DNA from: Zymoseptoria tritici IPO323 | Lineage: Eukaryota > Ascomycota > Dothideomycetes > Mycosphaerellales > Mycosphaerellaceae | Direction: 5' to 3' | DNA: 64,000 nucleotides | Assembly (NCBI RefSeq): GCF_000219625.1 | Contig: NC_018215.1 | Coordinates: forward strand, 1,612,001-1,676,000 | In this document: piece by piece, positions 40,750 to 52,273 of the stretch | How positions within the stretch are numbered: position 1 is the stretch's first letter | How the letters are laid out: every line of letters starts with the position of its first letter | Notes under the pieces: generated by a model | Told to the model about the DNA's origin: nothing | The model's input: the letters and a program-made list of their open reading frames with translations, nothing else | The model's database searches: none | Program-made: the position numbers and the translations under genes

Positions 40750-43073
40750 AGATTTCCTTATACAGCCCAGCAACCTCTATACTGCATAGAAAAATTCAGG
40801 AACCACGCCTGCGGACGGAAAGCTCTATCGAAGCACTCTTCACTGAGTCTCCAGGCAGAGCAGGGAGCGATAGTTCCTCGCATGAACATTGGCCCGGATA
40901 CCCCTCATGAGGCGGACGCTAATCTCTGTATGCAGGATGAACGCCGTGACTGGGACGCTGCACATCCCTAGGATGGTTAGATCGAGCCAACGGCATCTCT
41001 GATACCCAAAGAATATGCTCCTCTTGCTCGCTGCCCAACTCAGGCACTGATTCCCGTACGCACAATGTTAACCGTATGCAGCCACGTGTCGTCAATAAGG
41101 AGAAGAACGCCGTGGCTACCCTGTCTCGGAGACTGGAACTCCGACCTGGGTGTGGTCTCCGACCGACAAGTCCAAGATACGGATCAGGACTTGCTTGTAA
41201 ACAGTCCTCTGCCATTCGTCAGCACGCATCCTTGCTTCGACCAAACTCCTCGACTAATCTCCTACGCCCTACGCCCATCGACGATATCGAAGGAGCTGAC
41301 AGCCGACCCTACGCTACCATCACGTATGCCGCACAGAGTTCGTCATTCATGCAAGAAGCAGCAGGTCCTTGGCGACATGGAGCGAGCCATTTTCATCCGA
41401 GTTGTGTACGCATAAAGATGCGCTCATTTGCTCGATCGCCGCGACCCTACTTCCTTCATGCACGATAGTTCACTGTTGCTTTCGACGCGTGCTGCTCGTC
41501 AGCCCTATTCTTCAGATCTGCGTCTGGCATACCCCAGATACAACTCGGCATGGTCTCGATGTGGAAACGGCTGAATGCTCGCGGTGGGGTCTTTCCTAGT
41601 ACTGCACGGTCGCACACAGGTTTCTGAAACCCAGGAACGATCGACGTCGCGGCTTTGATGAGGCGGTCGACGCATGCATTACCCTTGGAGGTGCCATATG
41701 GCCAGCAAGGTGCTTGCGTTGAGACGAGATCGAGCGCGGCACGAGGCGACCACTGCAACGCGTTCATATACTATCCGCAAGAAGGTGTGCTATGTTACAT
41801 CCTGTGACAGCCCATAGGTGCATCCGCGAGATGCCGTCAATCGGCATCTGATCCTGCCTCTTCACCATCTTCACTCTTGTAAGCTTTTTGATGTCGCTGG
41901 CTGTTCACGGATCGAGCAGCTTCTGTCTTGTGCGACGAGTGAAACATGTTAGTATTGCGAGAAGGCGATGCGGTTCCGATGAAAGTGCCAGTGCCAACGC
42001 GGTTCCTTGTAGCAACAACCGGACAAATGAAAAAAGCAGGGACAGTGTGGTGCGTTTGTCTCATCCGGTATACGTGTTGGCGATCGTGCATTGGAACGGC
42101 AGCCTCTCGCCTCGGCCACGCACAGGCTCTGCGCTTTCGCGAGGCAGCTGAGACGCAGAGATTTGTAGTCTTGCTGATGTCAAAGCTGACTCCGGAAGAG
42201 CGAGACCAAAGCAGAGACGACAGTACTCCAGACGTCGTAGTGGTGGTCGACAGTCACCAGTCACCTGCCGCACTGCGAGACTCGGCCTTTGGTGTGGCAA
42301 GACTTCGATCCATGTTGGTGGTTTGGAAGAAGTAAAGAAGCAAGGAAAGGGGTCCAACTGCCAGCTCAAAATAGGAATTTGCTCGCCTTCAATAATTTGA
42401 TGGCGGGCCGCGCGTGTTCTGAGATGATGTCGAGAAGCTGATTGCACGACAATTGCACATGGATTCCTTTGTCTCTCTGGTACCTACCTCGCGCACTGCA
42501 TCTGCATTCTGTCGCATAAGCAAAGCAAGGAATCATCTGCCATCTTGTCCAAACGGAAGAAAAGCGACTCTTTCTCTTGTCACTCTGCGGTTAATCAAGT
42601 CTAGACTCATTCGCCCTCCATTGGACCCTGGCACGGCTGGCACTTTTAGCGTGCCCGTAACCCTGCTCCCGTCGCTCAGAGTGGTCTCTGCGATTCCTCC
42701 TCACACGAGAACCAGACCACTTCACTTCAACTTCATCCAACCAACCACCACGCCCGCCAAAAACCACGATATCGACCAGACCTACCCTCCACGCGGCCAC
42801 ATTCCCCTCAACCACCTCATCGAGACACCACGCACCACCAACGCATCCACTCGCCTCGACACGCCTCCTCTCCCACCCTCCACCATCGCCACGCTGGCGC
42901 CCGGCATCTTATTCTTACCCTCGCACGCGAAACGCCCATCCCCTTCAATCCCCTCCAACACCGCCAAACTGTCTTCCCGAACAATTCTCCAGCGCGCGCC
43001 CAGCGGCGGCATCACTTTCGCCGACAAGGTGAACACGTCGCCGCCCCTATGCGTGCAGTCCGCCGAGCGCAAG

Positions 43074-43762
43074 ATGAACACCAACAGCATAGACAAGGAG
43101 AACCGAAGACGGCGGAGGAGTAGTTCTTTGATGTATCAGGAGCCGCCGGAGAGTTTGGAGCAGCAGAGTGATCAGGCCATCTTGCCCAATTTGAACTCGC
43201 AGTGGGTGAATGCGAAGGGTGAGTGCATTGCAAGAGAATGGGCCATATCATACGAACACTAACATACATACCTCTCTTCAGGCGCCTGGATGATCCACAT
43301 TATCCTCATCCTCCTCCTCAAAATCATCTACGACATCGTCCCCTCCATCTCTCAGGAAACCTCCTGGACCCTCGTCAACATCACCTACATGTTCGGCTCG
43401 TATCTCATGTTCCACTGGGTGCGTGGCATTCCCTTTGAGTTCAACGCGGGAGCCTACGACAATCTCAATATGTGGGAGCAAATCGACGACGGGGAACAGT
43501 ACACGCCCGCGAAGAAATTCCTGCTCAGCGTGCCAATCTGTCTGTTCCTCATTTCGACGCATTACACGCATTACGATCTGGCGTATTTTATGATCAACTT
43601 TTTGGCAACGTTGGCGGTGGTCGTGCCGAAATTACCGGCGGTATGTTGGCCTGAGAAGCATGGTGGAGGAACAATTACTGACAATATCTCCAGTTGCATC
43701 GAATGCGACTTTCCATCTTCAACAATTACGGTCCCGAACCACACGAGCAGGAGCAGAGATAG
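43074..43762 (+). CDS. ORMDL family protein (Orm1/Orm2)
   Basis: ER membrane regulator that inhibits serine palmitoyltransferase and so sets sphingolipid synthesis. Three exons (43074-43218, 43282-43640, 43694-43762) give 190 aa. The N-terminus RRRRSSSLMYQEPPESLEQQ contains a Ser cluster in the region phosphorylated in yeast Orm proteins. The core starts at NLNSQWVNAKGAWMIHIILI, and hydrophobic segments follow, with FGSYLMFHWVRGIPFEF and STHYTHYDLAYF as family hallmarks. The last exon ends HRMRLSIFNNYG. All joins are GT-AG and in phase. The frame stays open for about 207 codons above this ATG, but that part is C/T/A-rich and unlike the family, so it is taken as leader. Confidence 0.95.
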
Positions 43763-44738
43763 TCTGGGCACATGGACGAAAGGCGGAAGAAGACACTTTC
43801 CGGACATATTTGATGCTGGGTCAGAAAACCAACACGGTCCTTTCACGGGTTACACAACGGCGTTCATTCTTTTAATTGGGTTCACGGCAGGGGCAGAAAA
43901 GCGAGCGAGCGAGCGTGGTGAAGGCAGAGCGAAAGGCCTAGGGATCGAGGACAAGCAAAGCGAGATATCCACGGCTTGTTCTCCTGCGATGTGGAGATTT
44001 GCGGATGCGGAGAAGAGTTGATTAAAGTAGGGGTTGATGGAAGGTGAATACCACGAGTGACGAGGAGAGCGCGCAAGGCGACTCGGAGGAAGAGCGAGGA
44101 AAAGCAGAGAGTAATTCGACGACACAAACCAACCCACAATTTCACGACTTCAGCACATGAGCGATCGTCTTGAAGTCCAGAAATCCAGAAAAAGTTGGCG
44201 GCATTGGCGATTCTGGAGCATGGGTCCAAAAGACGGAATCGTGAAAGTGGAAAAGGTAAGGCTAAGGTGACAAACGAGATGCTGGACCAGGCTACAACTC
44301 CGACAGGAGCATGTGAGGCACAGGCTGGGCCATTGAGTGCTCAGAGGTGCATGAATCCGGCGCATGGTGGACGAAGCTGTGGGAAAGGTAAGGTTCAGAT
44401 GGTGCATCCCCATTTCGGCTGTCTGTCCAGCTTTTCCTCTCTTGTCTTACTCCAAGCGCTTGCTCTCTTTCTTCCCCGTCGGCCGCTCCTTGTGGACACC
44501 GTGACAAAAGCCACGAAATTGGTGTAGCCCAACAATGACACTGCTCCTTTGCACAACAGAACCATTATCGACGAGCTCCACGAATCGCATGTTCTACGGC
44601 AATAAACGCAACGACGGTGCATGAAGTCCTGTTCCTGTGATGGAGGCACGGTAACGTCCACGCTTAGCTCTCGCGGAGTCTAGATACCGACCAGGGCGAT
44701 TCATTCGATCACATACCCGCGTAACGCGTCCTCGCCAC

Positions 44739-44804
44739 GGAGACGACGCTCATAACACGAGAATTTGGCAAACAACGCGATTCGCTGCAGGAGAGCAGGA
44801 TTCA
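44739..44804. repeat. diverged direct repeat, copy 1
   Basis: About 66 bp beginning ggagacgacgctcataacac. It matches copy 2 at 45039 with a handful of substitutions and no gaps. Confidence 0.85.
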
Positions 44805-45038
44805 CGGGACTTGATACAGTGTGGTCAATATTCTGCTCAGCACGCACCCCAAGATCCTGGAATAGTCTCCTGAAGGGCACCATCTTGGCCGATGCGAGGA
44901 GGGACCAAGAGCTTCGAGATGTGCTCCGCAAGCTCAAGGTTCATGCCTCCGACAAGAGCTTTTCCAAGCCGGCGATTTACCACAAAGACGTGATCCTCGA
45001 TGCGGTTTCTGGCCTTGAAACCGTCACGGCAACGCTGT

Positions 45039-45104
45039 GGAGACGACGCTCACAACACGAGAATTTTGCAAGCGACGCGATTCGCTGCAGGAGAGAAGAA
45101 ATCA
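45039..45104. repeat. diverged direct repeat, copy 2
   Basis: Same unit as copy 1, displaced by exactly 300 bp. On the minus strand both copies can be read as LLQRIA-x-x-AKFSC-x-ERRL, which suggests they derive from a duplicated coding segment. Confidence 0.85.
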
Positions 45105-45908
45105 CTGAGCCTAGATGTGTGTGCGTGGCTCGCGTCAGTCGACCTCAACGGCCATGACAGCAGGAGAAATGGCCGATCGAGAGCGACGATTGGTGCCACT
45201 CTCGAGAACAAGAAGATAAAAGAGAGGCACACCAGAAAATTGAACCAAGTTGCAGTGGACCACCAAGACCAAGACGAAGATGAAGGGGAAGAGGAGGAGG
45301 ATGGTGAGAGTGTTTCTGTTCACCCCCGTTGTTTGCTTGGCGCTCCGATCAAGGATGTCATCGGGGACCAAGGAAATGAGTGCCATATCGATGGGCTGGA
45401 ATTGCGCTTACCAGGAGAGATGGAACTGACAGTGGCGCGATTTGAGTGGATGAGTGGCAATGTCTGCCATGCTGCAGCTCGCGCTCAGGCCGCTCAAGCT
45501 ATCCTCGTTGTGTAGTCGTACATGATCTACACCTCGACATGCTCTCCCGAACGCGGACATGCAAGACTCTTCCACCGCAGAGCCAGGTCTGCCTCGTTTC
45601 TGCGGATTATGCCACATTCGAGGTGGGAGTGCGAGTCGGGACGGAAGCCAGAATCGTAGCCTCGCGGCTTAGGGCAACAGTGCAGTGAAGGCAGGCTGTA
45701 GCTGCGGACTGCGCGCTTTGGAGCTCCGTCGACGCAGTCATAGCATCGACCGCGCAACGCCGCGGCATCAACTGTGCTTCTCTCTTGTTCCAGTCCCTGC
45801 CGATCTTCTTCAAGAAGCTCGACTCGGCGGCACCATGCAGAACTCGCAGACAGGCAGCCATCCAGCTCCGTCTCAAGGCAGGTCTCATATAGACGATTTT
45901 CCCACTTG

Positions 45909-46718
45909 TCAACCTCCACCCCTGCGCGGCGCAACTCCAGGCGTCCACCCCTCTGGCTGCCAATTCTCACCCGCATTTCCCTTCGGCAAAGCCTTATCAA
46001 ACGGATTCTCCTTTCGAGCCTTCTTAGGCTTGAACGAATATGCATCCTTCTTCTTCTCCCCAGTGACTTCCTCCTCTGGTTTCCCACCCGTTGGCGAAAT
46101 CGGTTCCGTCCTCGTCTCCTCGTTTGATCCAACTTCTGGCAATATGGGGCGGTCAGGCGTGAGTGTCGGAGATTGGAACGGTGATTCGGGCTGTTGTACG
46201 GATTGTGATGAAGACTCTAGCTGTGGTGCGGCCGCTGTTCGAGGGTTATCCAGGAATGAGGGGATGCTCTTCCATCGTTCGTCGGCTTCGGCGGCGAGTT
46301 GTCGCATTCGTCCTTGACGGGCAATTTCGGCGTGTTGTTCTGGAAGGGTTGGAGGTTCGTCTCTTGTGTGGCGAAGCCATTGGTGCCATTGTGCTGTGAA
46401 GGTGGATAGTTGTTAGCGATCGATCGATGGTTAATTTGCCTCCATGCAATCCCGATGAATGGTATAGCCGTGCGAAAAGAGTATGAGGCTCAACATACGA
46501 GAAATCTTCACATCCGAATAGCTGACATGCCTCCCTTTCGCATGCTTCACGATCCTCCTCATCCGGTTCGCATTAAGTGCATCTCTAAATTCCCAAAATG
46601 TGTTGCCAGACAGATCGCTGCCCTTCAGGAACTGTTTTCGCCACGGAAGGTTGAGGGATTTCCACGTATGCCAGACACGAGTGACCAGAGAAGGAGATGC
46701 GGGAGATGGTGGCGGCAT
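45909..46718 (-). CDS. NDUFAF2-like complex I assembly factor
   Basis: Mitochondrial protein of the NDUFA12/NDUFAF2 (B17.2) family, an assembly factor for NADH:ubiquinone oxidoreductase. Two exons in transcription order (46718-46499, 46393-45909) give 234 aa. Exon 1 encodes WKSLNLPWRKQFLKGSDLSGNTFWEF and RMRRIVKHAKGRHVSYSDVKIS. Splicing restores the hallmark SPQWHQWLRHTRDEPPTLPEQ. The C-terminal ~110 aa are Pro/Ser/Lys-rich and disordered, an extension common in fungal NDUFAF2 proteins. Divergent from GET3, with starts 336 bp apart. Confidence 0.9.
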
Positions 46719-47054
46719 GTTGTATGGGAGGTCGTCCGATGTTGGAGGTTGAGAGAAAGGAAAGGACAATGTCGAATTGATGATATTGATGATCGCGATA
46801 CATGAATAGCTGTCGTCGGTCGGGGCCAGCTCCGTCGTCGAATCAATGTCATTGCATGTGAAAGATGACGATGGCCACGTTCCTGGCGTTTCTTCCGGGT
46901 CACCTGGCACGTTTCGAGATCAACAACAAGCTTGCTTTCCTGCTTCTTCTTCTTTCATTGCTTTCCTGCATCTTCCACTTCACGGCCTGATCTTCCCAGC
47001 AGACCTCACATACGACTGCCCAAGCTCCACGAGACCTCCCAACACGCCAACATC
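46719..47054. promoter_or_regulatory. bidirectional promoter NDUFAF2 / GET3
   Basis: Short divergent spacer holding both promoters. A C/T-rich stretch precedes the GET3 start. Confidence 0.5.
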
Positions 47055-48112
47055 ATGGCCGACGACGAGATGGATCCCAGCCTCCAGTCTATCGTGGACC
47101 AGAAGTCGCTGAAATGGATATTCGTTGGCGGCAAAGGCGGTGTCGGCAAGACGACGACCTCCTGCTCCCTCGCCGTTCAAATGGCCCGCGCCCGCAAATC
47201 CGTCCTCCTCATCTCCACCGACCCCGCTCACAACCTCTCCGATGCTTTCGGTGTCAAGTTTGGCAAGGACGCACGTCCTGTGCCCGGTGTTGAGGGACTC
47301 GCTGCGATGGAAATCGATCCAAATGGCAGCATCAACGATCTGATCAAGGCGGGAGGTGACGACGCGGAAGAGGCGATGGCAGGACTAGGCGGTGTGGGAA
47401 GCATGTTCCAAGATATGGCATTCAGCATCCCGGGTGTGGACGAGGCGATGAGTTTCGCGGAGGTGTTGAAGCAAGTCAAGGGAATGGAATACGAGTTGAT
47501 CATCTTCGATACCGCGCCAACGGGACACACACTGCGATTCTTGCAGTTCCCGACCGTGCTGGAGAAGGCGCTGGGCAAGTTGAGCCAGCTCAGTCAACAA
47601 TTCGGACCGATGATCAACAACCTCATCGGAGCGAGAGGCGGACTTCCAAATGGACAGAGTTTCGACGATGTGTTGAAGAGGATGAATGACTTGCAGGATA
47701 CGATCAGCGAGGTCAACAAGCAGTTCAAGAACCCAGATTTGACAACATTCGTGCCGGTGCTGATTCCTGAGTTCCTGTCACTATACGAGACGGAACGCAT
47801 GATTCAAGAGTTGGGAACATATGAGATTGACACGCACGCGATGGTGGTCAACCAGCTGCTCTTCCCGAAGAAGGACAACCCTTGCGAGCAGTGCAATTCG
47901 AGGAGGAAGATGCAGAAGAAGTATCTGGAGCAGATTGACGATCTGTATGGCGAGGACTTCCATGTGGTCAAGATGCCACTGTTGGTAGATGAGGTCAGAG
48001 GGGTGGAGAGCATTTCCAAGTGAGTTGTCTTGATTGAGTGCTACGATTTTACACTAACGACTTTTCTAGATTCAGCGAGATGCTCGTCAAGCCCTTCGTC
48101 CCGGCGGAGTAG
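47055..48112 (+). CDS. GET3: GET3 (ArsA/TRC40-type) ATPase
   Basis: Cytosolic ATPase that delivers tail-anchored proteins to the ER through the GET pathway. Two exons (47055-48019, 48070-48112) give 335 aa, the family length. The P-loop [10 protein letters not shown] is at 25-34, the switch [12 protein letters not shown] at ~54-65, and [15 protein letters not shown] at ~152-166. The zinc-binding dimer motif CEQC is C277/C280. The short last exon supplies the C-terminal [13 protein letters not shown]. The intron has GTGAGT, CTAAC and TAG, and the split Lys codon is restored. Confidence 0.97.
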
Positions 48113-48555
48113 ACCGGAGGCCTGGTGATTTGAAGGTGATTTGTTGCGTAGAGCGAGGCGTTGACGGCAGTAGAAGAAGACGACGAACAGCGAGTAGCTT
48201 AACGAAATGAACGAGTGTGGCACAAGATCGCCGCTCCAGACTGACCACAACCTATCTCGTCAATCGGTAGACCTGGCATCCCAGCTGTGCTTGTTCCTTG
48301 GATGGGATAACATCAGAATCGCATTACACTAACACGTTCGATTCAGGTCTTCTCTTGTGCAGACAGTCGGTCAGGTCTGATCCTTCGGAGCTGTCAAAAG
48401 CTAATCAATATAGCTCTTCATCCTTCGTTGATCCTCTTGATCCTCCAAGCCAACCGAGCTTCCGTTCTCAGCTTCCCTTAAAACATATCCCAGGAGGTTG
48501 CCTCTTCCCGCTGACCCGACCACACAACATATCTTTCTCAGGATCAGACTCGAAA
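48113..48555. other. intergenic GET3 / cupin-like gene
   Basis: 3' flank and promoter. An out-of-context open frame from 48298 leads in frame into the next ATG but shows no coding character. Confidence 0.45.
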
Positions 48556-49320
48556 ATGTCCTTCCACGTCAAAAGAACAGAAACCAAGCATCAAGACCCT
48601 CTAAAGCAATATCGTGGCATTCGATCTACAACCTGGGCTACACCAGCTCCTGGTAAAAGCGTCCGCGAGATCCAAATCACACATACGCCGACTGCGTTGC
48701 AGAAGATTCCGGACAATCTCAATTACTTGACTCCGCCACCACACTGTAAGACACACTTGATCATCAGAAGCGAGAAGCATAACTGACATCGAGCAGGGCA
48801 TTGGTATCAAGATGAATACTTCCACATCAAAGAAGGGTGAGCACATGCCTCTCCCAACACATCCGCTACGACTGCATACTCACCCCACTCCTCCCCTCGC
48901 AGCCGCTACATCTTCACCCTCGAAGGCATAACAACCACCCTCTCCGCCACCTCCCCTCAACCCATCCACATCCCCGCGCGCGCCCGGCACACCTTCAAAG
49001 TGGATCCCACCCACTCCGGCCCCTGTACCATCGAAATCTCCACCACCATTTCCCCACGCGGCGCGGACGACAGATTCTTCCGCAACATCTACTCCTACCT
49101 CGACGACTGCTATGTGCAGAATCTATCGCCGAGTCTGCCGCAGTTGCTGTTGATGCTGGATGCGGCGGAGATTAGTATGGCGTTTCCCGGACCGGGGTGG
49201 ATTGCTCGGCCGGCGAGTTGGGTTTTTGGGGTCTTGGTGGGCAGGTGGCTGGGTGGGTTGTTGGGTTGTAGGGCTAGTTATGAGGAGTATTGGAGTGAGG
49301 AGGGGAGGAAGACGAAGTGA
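48556..49320 (+). CDS. cupin-like protein of unknown function
   Basis: Three exons (48556-48745, 48797-48836, 48903-49320) give 215 aa. Splicing creates WHWYQDEYFHIKEGRYIFTLEG followed by IPARARHTFKVD, the two-motif layout of a single-domain cupin barrel (H-x-H-like and E/H positions). A helical C-terminal part with a hydrophobic segment (WVFGVLVGRWLGGLLGC) may associate with membranes. The 40-nt middle exon is unusual, but both its splice sites are good and its phase fits. Similar small cupin proteins are widespread in fungi and many lack an assigned substrate. Confidence 0.8.
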
Positions 49321-49696
49321 GGGACGTGATGATCGTAAATCGCAATTGGAGAAGCGGAAGGTGTCGTGCATTCAGCTCTCCAGTCTGTTCACACATGTCG
49401 AGGGACTTTCCTCAAGATGCTGTGTCGCTCCTTGGTGATCCAGATCAGCGTAGACTTAAGAACTTCGCATCGACATTGTCGTGTTCCTTGACTTCCCCCA
49501 AAATCTGTGTCGTTACAACCATTGAACTAGGTGCTACTCAGCACGGGTATGCGTTCGATGGATCTCTAGAGTTGATGCAGGACGCCGTCGATGAAGTAAG
49601 TCCAAAGTGAAGTGGTCATCTAACACGCCAAGGCCCGCCATGACCCTTGTCAATCACCTTCCACCTCTACTTCACCTTTATCATCCTACCTATACC
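49321..49696. other. intergenic cupin-like / HAD gene
   Basis: 3' flank and promoter. The HAD frame is open into this region (ATG at 49640), so a longer N-terminus is possible. Confidence 0.45.
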
Positions 49697-50587
49697 ATGT
49701 CAATCCTCCCTCGCTTCTTGGTCCGACGAAGCTGCTCCTTGCCGATCTCACGCCACACTACCCATATCACTGGAAATTCTATCAAAAAATCCTTCGCCAC
49801 AAAAATGGCCTCGAATTCAGGGAGAGGCTTCCTCCCAATAGGCAGTCCCGCAAGCGATACATCAACATCACCAGACTCACGGCGTGTCCAACTTCAAGGC
49901 ATAGTCTTCGACATGGACGGCACCCTCTGCCTCCCGCAAAATCACATGTTCAGCCAAATGCGTTCCGCTCTCTCCATTCCCAAATCCGTCGACATCATCG
50001 AACACATCAACTCCCTTCCCCAATCCGACCAACCCGCAGCTTGGAAGAAAATCAAAGACATCGAATCCGTGGCCATGCGCGAACAAGAAGCTCAACCGGG
50101 TTTGGTCACATTACTCGCATTCCTGGCGGAGGAGAAAGTGAAGATGGCGATTTGTACGCGAAATTTCGAGGATCCGGTGCGGCATTTCTTGGAGAATTTC
50201 GTGGAGGGCAAGGTGCAGGGAGGGCAGGGGAAGGTGTTTGATCCGGTTGTGACGAGGGATTTCACGCCGGCGAAACCGCATCCGGCGGGGATATGGGAGT
50301 GTGCGAGGGTGTGGGATGTGCGGGAGAGGAAGGTTTCGGATCGTGAGGAGAGGGATGGGGTAGGGGACGTGGAAGGACCGTGGGAGAGAGAGTTGCCGAT
50401 GATGATGGTGGGTGATAGTGTGGATGATATGGCTTCGGGCAGGGCGGCGGGATGTGTGACTGTGCTGTTGAAGAGTGAAGGTAAAGAGGATCTGGAAGTG
50501 GATGGGAGGACAGATCTGGTGGTAGGACGACTGGACGAGCTGATAGAGATTTTGAAGAAGGGTTTGTGGGTTGATGAGAAGAAGTGA
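49697..50587 (+). CDS. HAD-superfamily phosphatase
   Basis: Single exon, 296 aa from the ATG at 49697. Motif I is FDMDGTLC, motif II is CTRNF (Thr), motif III is the Lys of PAKPHPAGI, and motif IV is MMVGDSVDDMASG: a complete HAD phosphatase core with a small helical cap (residues ~85-150). The N-terminal ~35 aa (MSILPRFLVRRSCSLPISRH) look like a mitochondrial presequence. An ATG at 49805 would give a cytosolic form and one at 49640 a longer one, so dual localisation by alternative starts is conceivable. An insertion of ~30 acidic/basic residues precedes motif IV. Substrate unknown. Confidence 0.88.
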   Translation: MSILPRFLVRRSCSLPISRHTTHITGNSIKKSFATKMASNSGRGFLPIGSPASDTSTSPDSRRVQLQGIVFDMDGTLCLPQNHMFSQMRSALSIPKSVDIIEHINSLPQSDQPAAWKKIKDIESVAMREQEAQPGLVTLLAFLAEEKVKMAICTRNFEDPVRHFLENFVEGKVQGGQGKVFDPVVTRDFTPAKPHPAGIWECARVWDVRERKVSDREERDGVGDVEGPWERELPMMMVGDSVDDMASGRAAGCVTVLLKSEGKEDLEVDGRTDLVVGRLDELIEILKKGLWVDEKK

Positions 50588-50687
50588 GGCAGCATCGCTG
50601 AGTGGAGACGGTCCTGTCGAAGTGATAGACATTATATATGAAGCGGTGTGAAAAGGTTATCTGGACGCTATCCAGCCTTGCTTCACA

Positions 50688-52273
50688 TTACTCCGCCTCC
50701 GCTCGAAAGTCCGTCGTCGACAGATTCGTATTCCCAGGCACAATAAACGGCTTGATCTTCGGCAATCGGTTTAAGGTATCCTCGCTGAAACCCAAATGAT
50801 CCTTGACCACTTGCTTCGGCGTCAGACCCAACCATTGCGCTACCGAGATGTCATTGTACACCGGCGCCTGCAAGACTTCCAAGTATATCAGATCGGTCGT
50901 GCCCGTATTCTCGATGTAGTGCGCCGCTGTGACGGGCACATAGCCTGTGTCGCCGGCTTGAAAGTCAAAGGTCCGCGAGCTGGAGGGCGCGGAGTAGACT
51001 GTAAGTCGACCTTGGCCGTGGAGGAAATAGGACCATTCGTCGGACGTTGTGTGCCTGTCAGGCGTATTAGAGGTTGATGGTTGGTGGCTTAAATTGAGAT
51101 GACGGGTACTCACCAATGCAATTCTCGCATGGCTCCGGGCTTGACCGTGAACAGTCCTACGGCGAAGTCTTTTGCGATCGGAAAGGACAAAGTGTCCAGA
51201 ATCTTGACTTGTCCACCCGGCACCTCGTACGGCTGCTGCTGACTGAAATGGTACGAATACGTCCTCTCCTGCGGAATCTTACCAGCAGGTCCAACTATAT
51301 CCTGGTCTTCAATATTAACAGGTGCTGGAGTACCCGGGAATATGTAGAGCTGATCTTTGGGAATGTTGTTCAACGCCGATGTATCCACTCGAAGGTCTTT
51401 GGCCAAGACAGACTTTGGATTCCGTAAGAAGAGCTCCGAGACGAGGAAAGTACCATCCTCGCTGAAACTTCCGCTGTCAAAGATAAGGAGAAACTCCACG
51501 CCATCGCCAAAGGCTTGAATATTGTGCGGCACACCGGCTGGAAAGAACCATACATCTCCAGCCTGTAGGTCATCTGTAAACGTCTCGCCCGCTTCGTTCA
51601 CAGCCGACACTCTGACAGATCCATTGAGAATATATGACCACTCATCATTTTGATGCCAGTGTAGTTCACGATACGCATTCGGTTCGAGATGCATGTCCAC
51701 GCCGGCCATCTGCGTGGCGATCGGGAGCTGGCCGACGTTCTGCTGACGAGCCCAGCCGGAAGCGTTCAGGCCGTGACGATTGTGCGAAAGTGCAAGTGGC
51801 CATTTCGCATTAGGTACGTCGCCTGCGTCAGTGCCAGGAGGAGCGTAGAGATCGGGATTCTGCTTTTCAACCTCGATATTACGTGGCCCAGGATCAGTCG
51901 GTTGCTTGCTATCTCCGCCGCGGATCGGCTGAGGGACGTCGACTTCCGTGAGGTCAAGGTAAAGACCTAGATCTGCGTCGGCTTCTTGATTGGTGACGAG
52001 CTTGACTTCATCGGCTGGAATGGTGGCGGGAAGCTGAGTGTTCACCGGGTTGTTGGCGTTGTACCCAATCAGGCTGGTTGGTCCTCGGAGAGAGCCCGAT
52101 GCGCCGCTTGGACCGGGAGGAAGTGCAGTGACAGGAGACAGTAGAGCAAAGTCGGGAGGCGATTCACTGTTGCCTTCTTGTCGACGGTGGACCACGGCGG
52201 GCTCATGACGAGGTTTGGGCGGTGCTGCCAATGCCAGGGAGAGCAGAGAGACGAAGATGTAGGACCGAACCAT
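50688..52273 (-). CDS. secreted bicupin oxalate decarboxylase
   Basis: Manganese enzyme that splits oxalate to formate and CO2. Two exons in transcription order (52273-51114, 51054-50688) give 508 aa. The signal peptide is MVRSYIFVSLLSLALAAPP, followed by a propeptide-like stretch with a dibasic HRRQ. The first cupin has ELHWHQNDEWSYILNG and the second ELHWHTTSDEWSYFLHG, each supplying the metal-binding His/His/Glu set, with later His in VPHNIQ and AAHYIEN. The intron sits inside the second metal motif and its removal rebuilds it exactly. Such enzymes let fungi control extracellular oxalate and pH. Confidence 0.95.

Larger units (their letters stand above)
40138..43073. other. gene-poor 2.9-kb stretch
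   Basis: No gene could be assembled with confidence. It holds the exon-like segment at 40286-40356 on the minus strand, a 20-bp GATC palindrome, and a 103-codon minus-strand frame (41456-41767) with coding-like codon use but no recognisable family. Its right part is the leader of the ORMDL gene, with a long in-frame open stretch from about 42453. Confidence 0.4.
43763..45908. other. gene-poor 2.1-kb stretch with a diverged repeat pair
   Basis: No intact gene recognised. Two plus-strand frames (44765-45157 and 45000-45515) and an overlapping minus-strand frame show fragments of plausible protein sequence but no domain. The two repeat copies listed separately lie here. The content fits a decayed gene or repeat remnant. 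Confidence 0.4.

Noticed and set aside
44195..44527. 110-codon plus-strand frame
   Set aside because: No homology pattern, low coding character, and a competing antisense frame of similar length.
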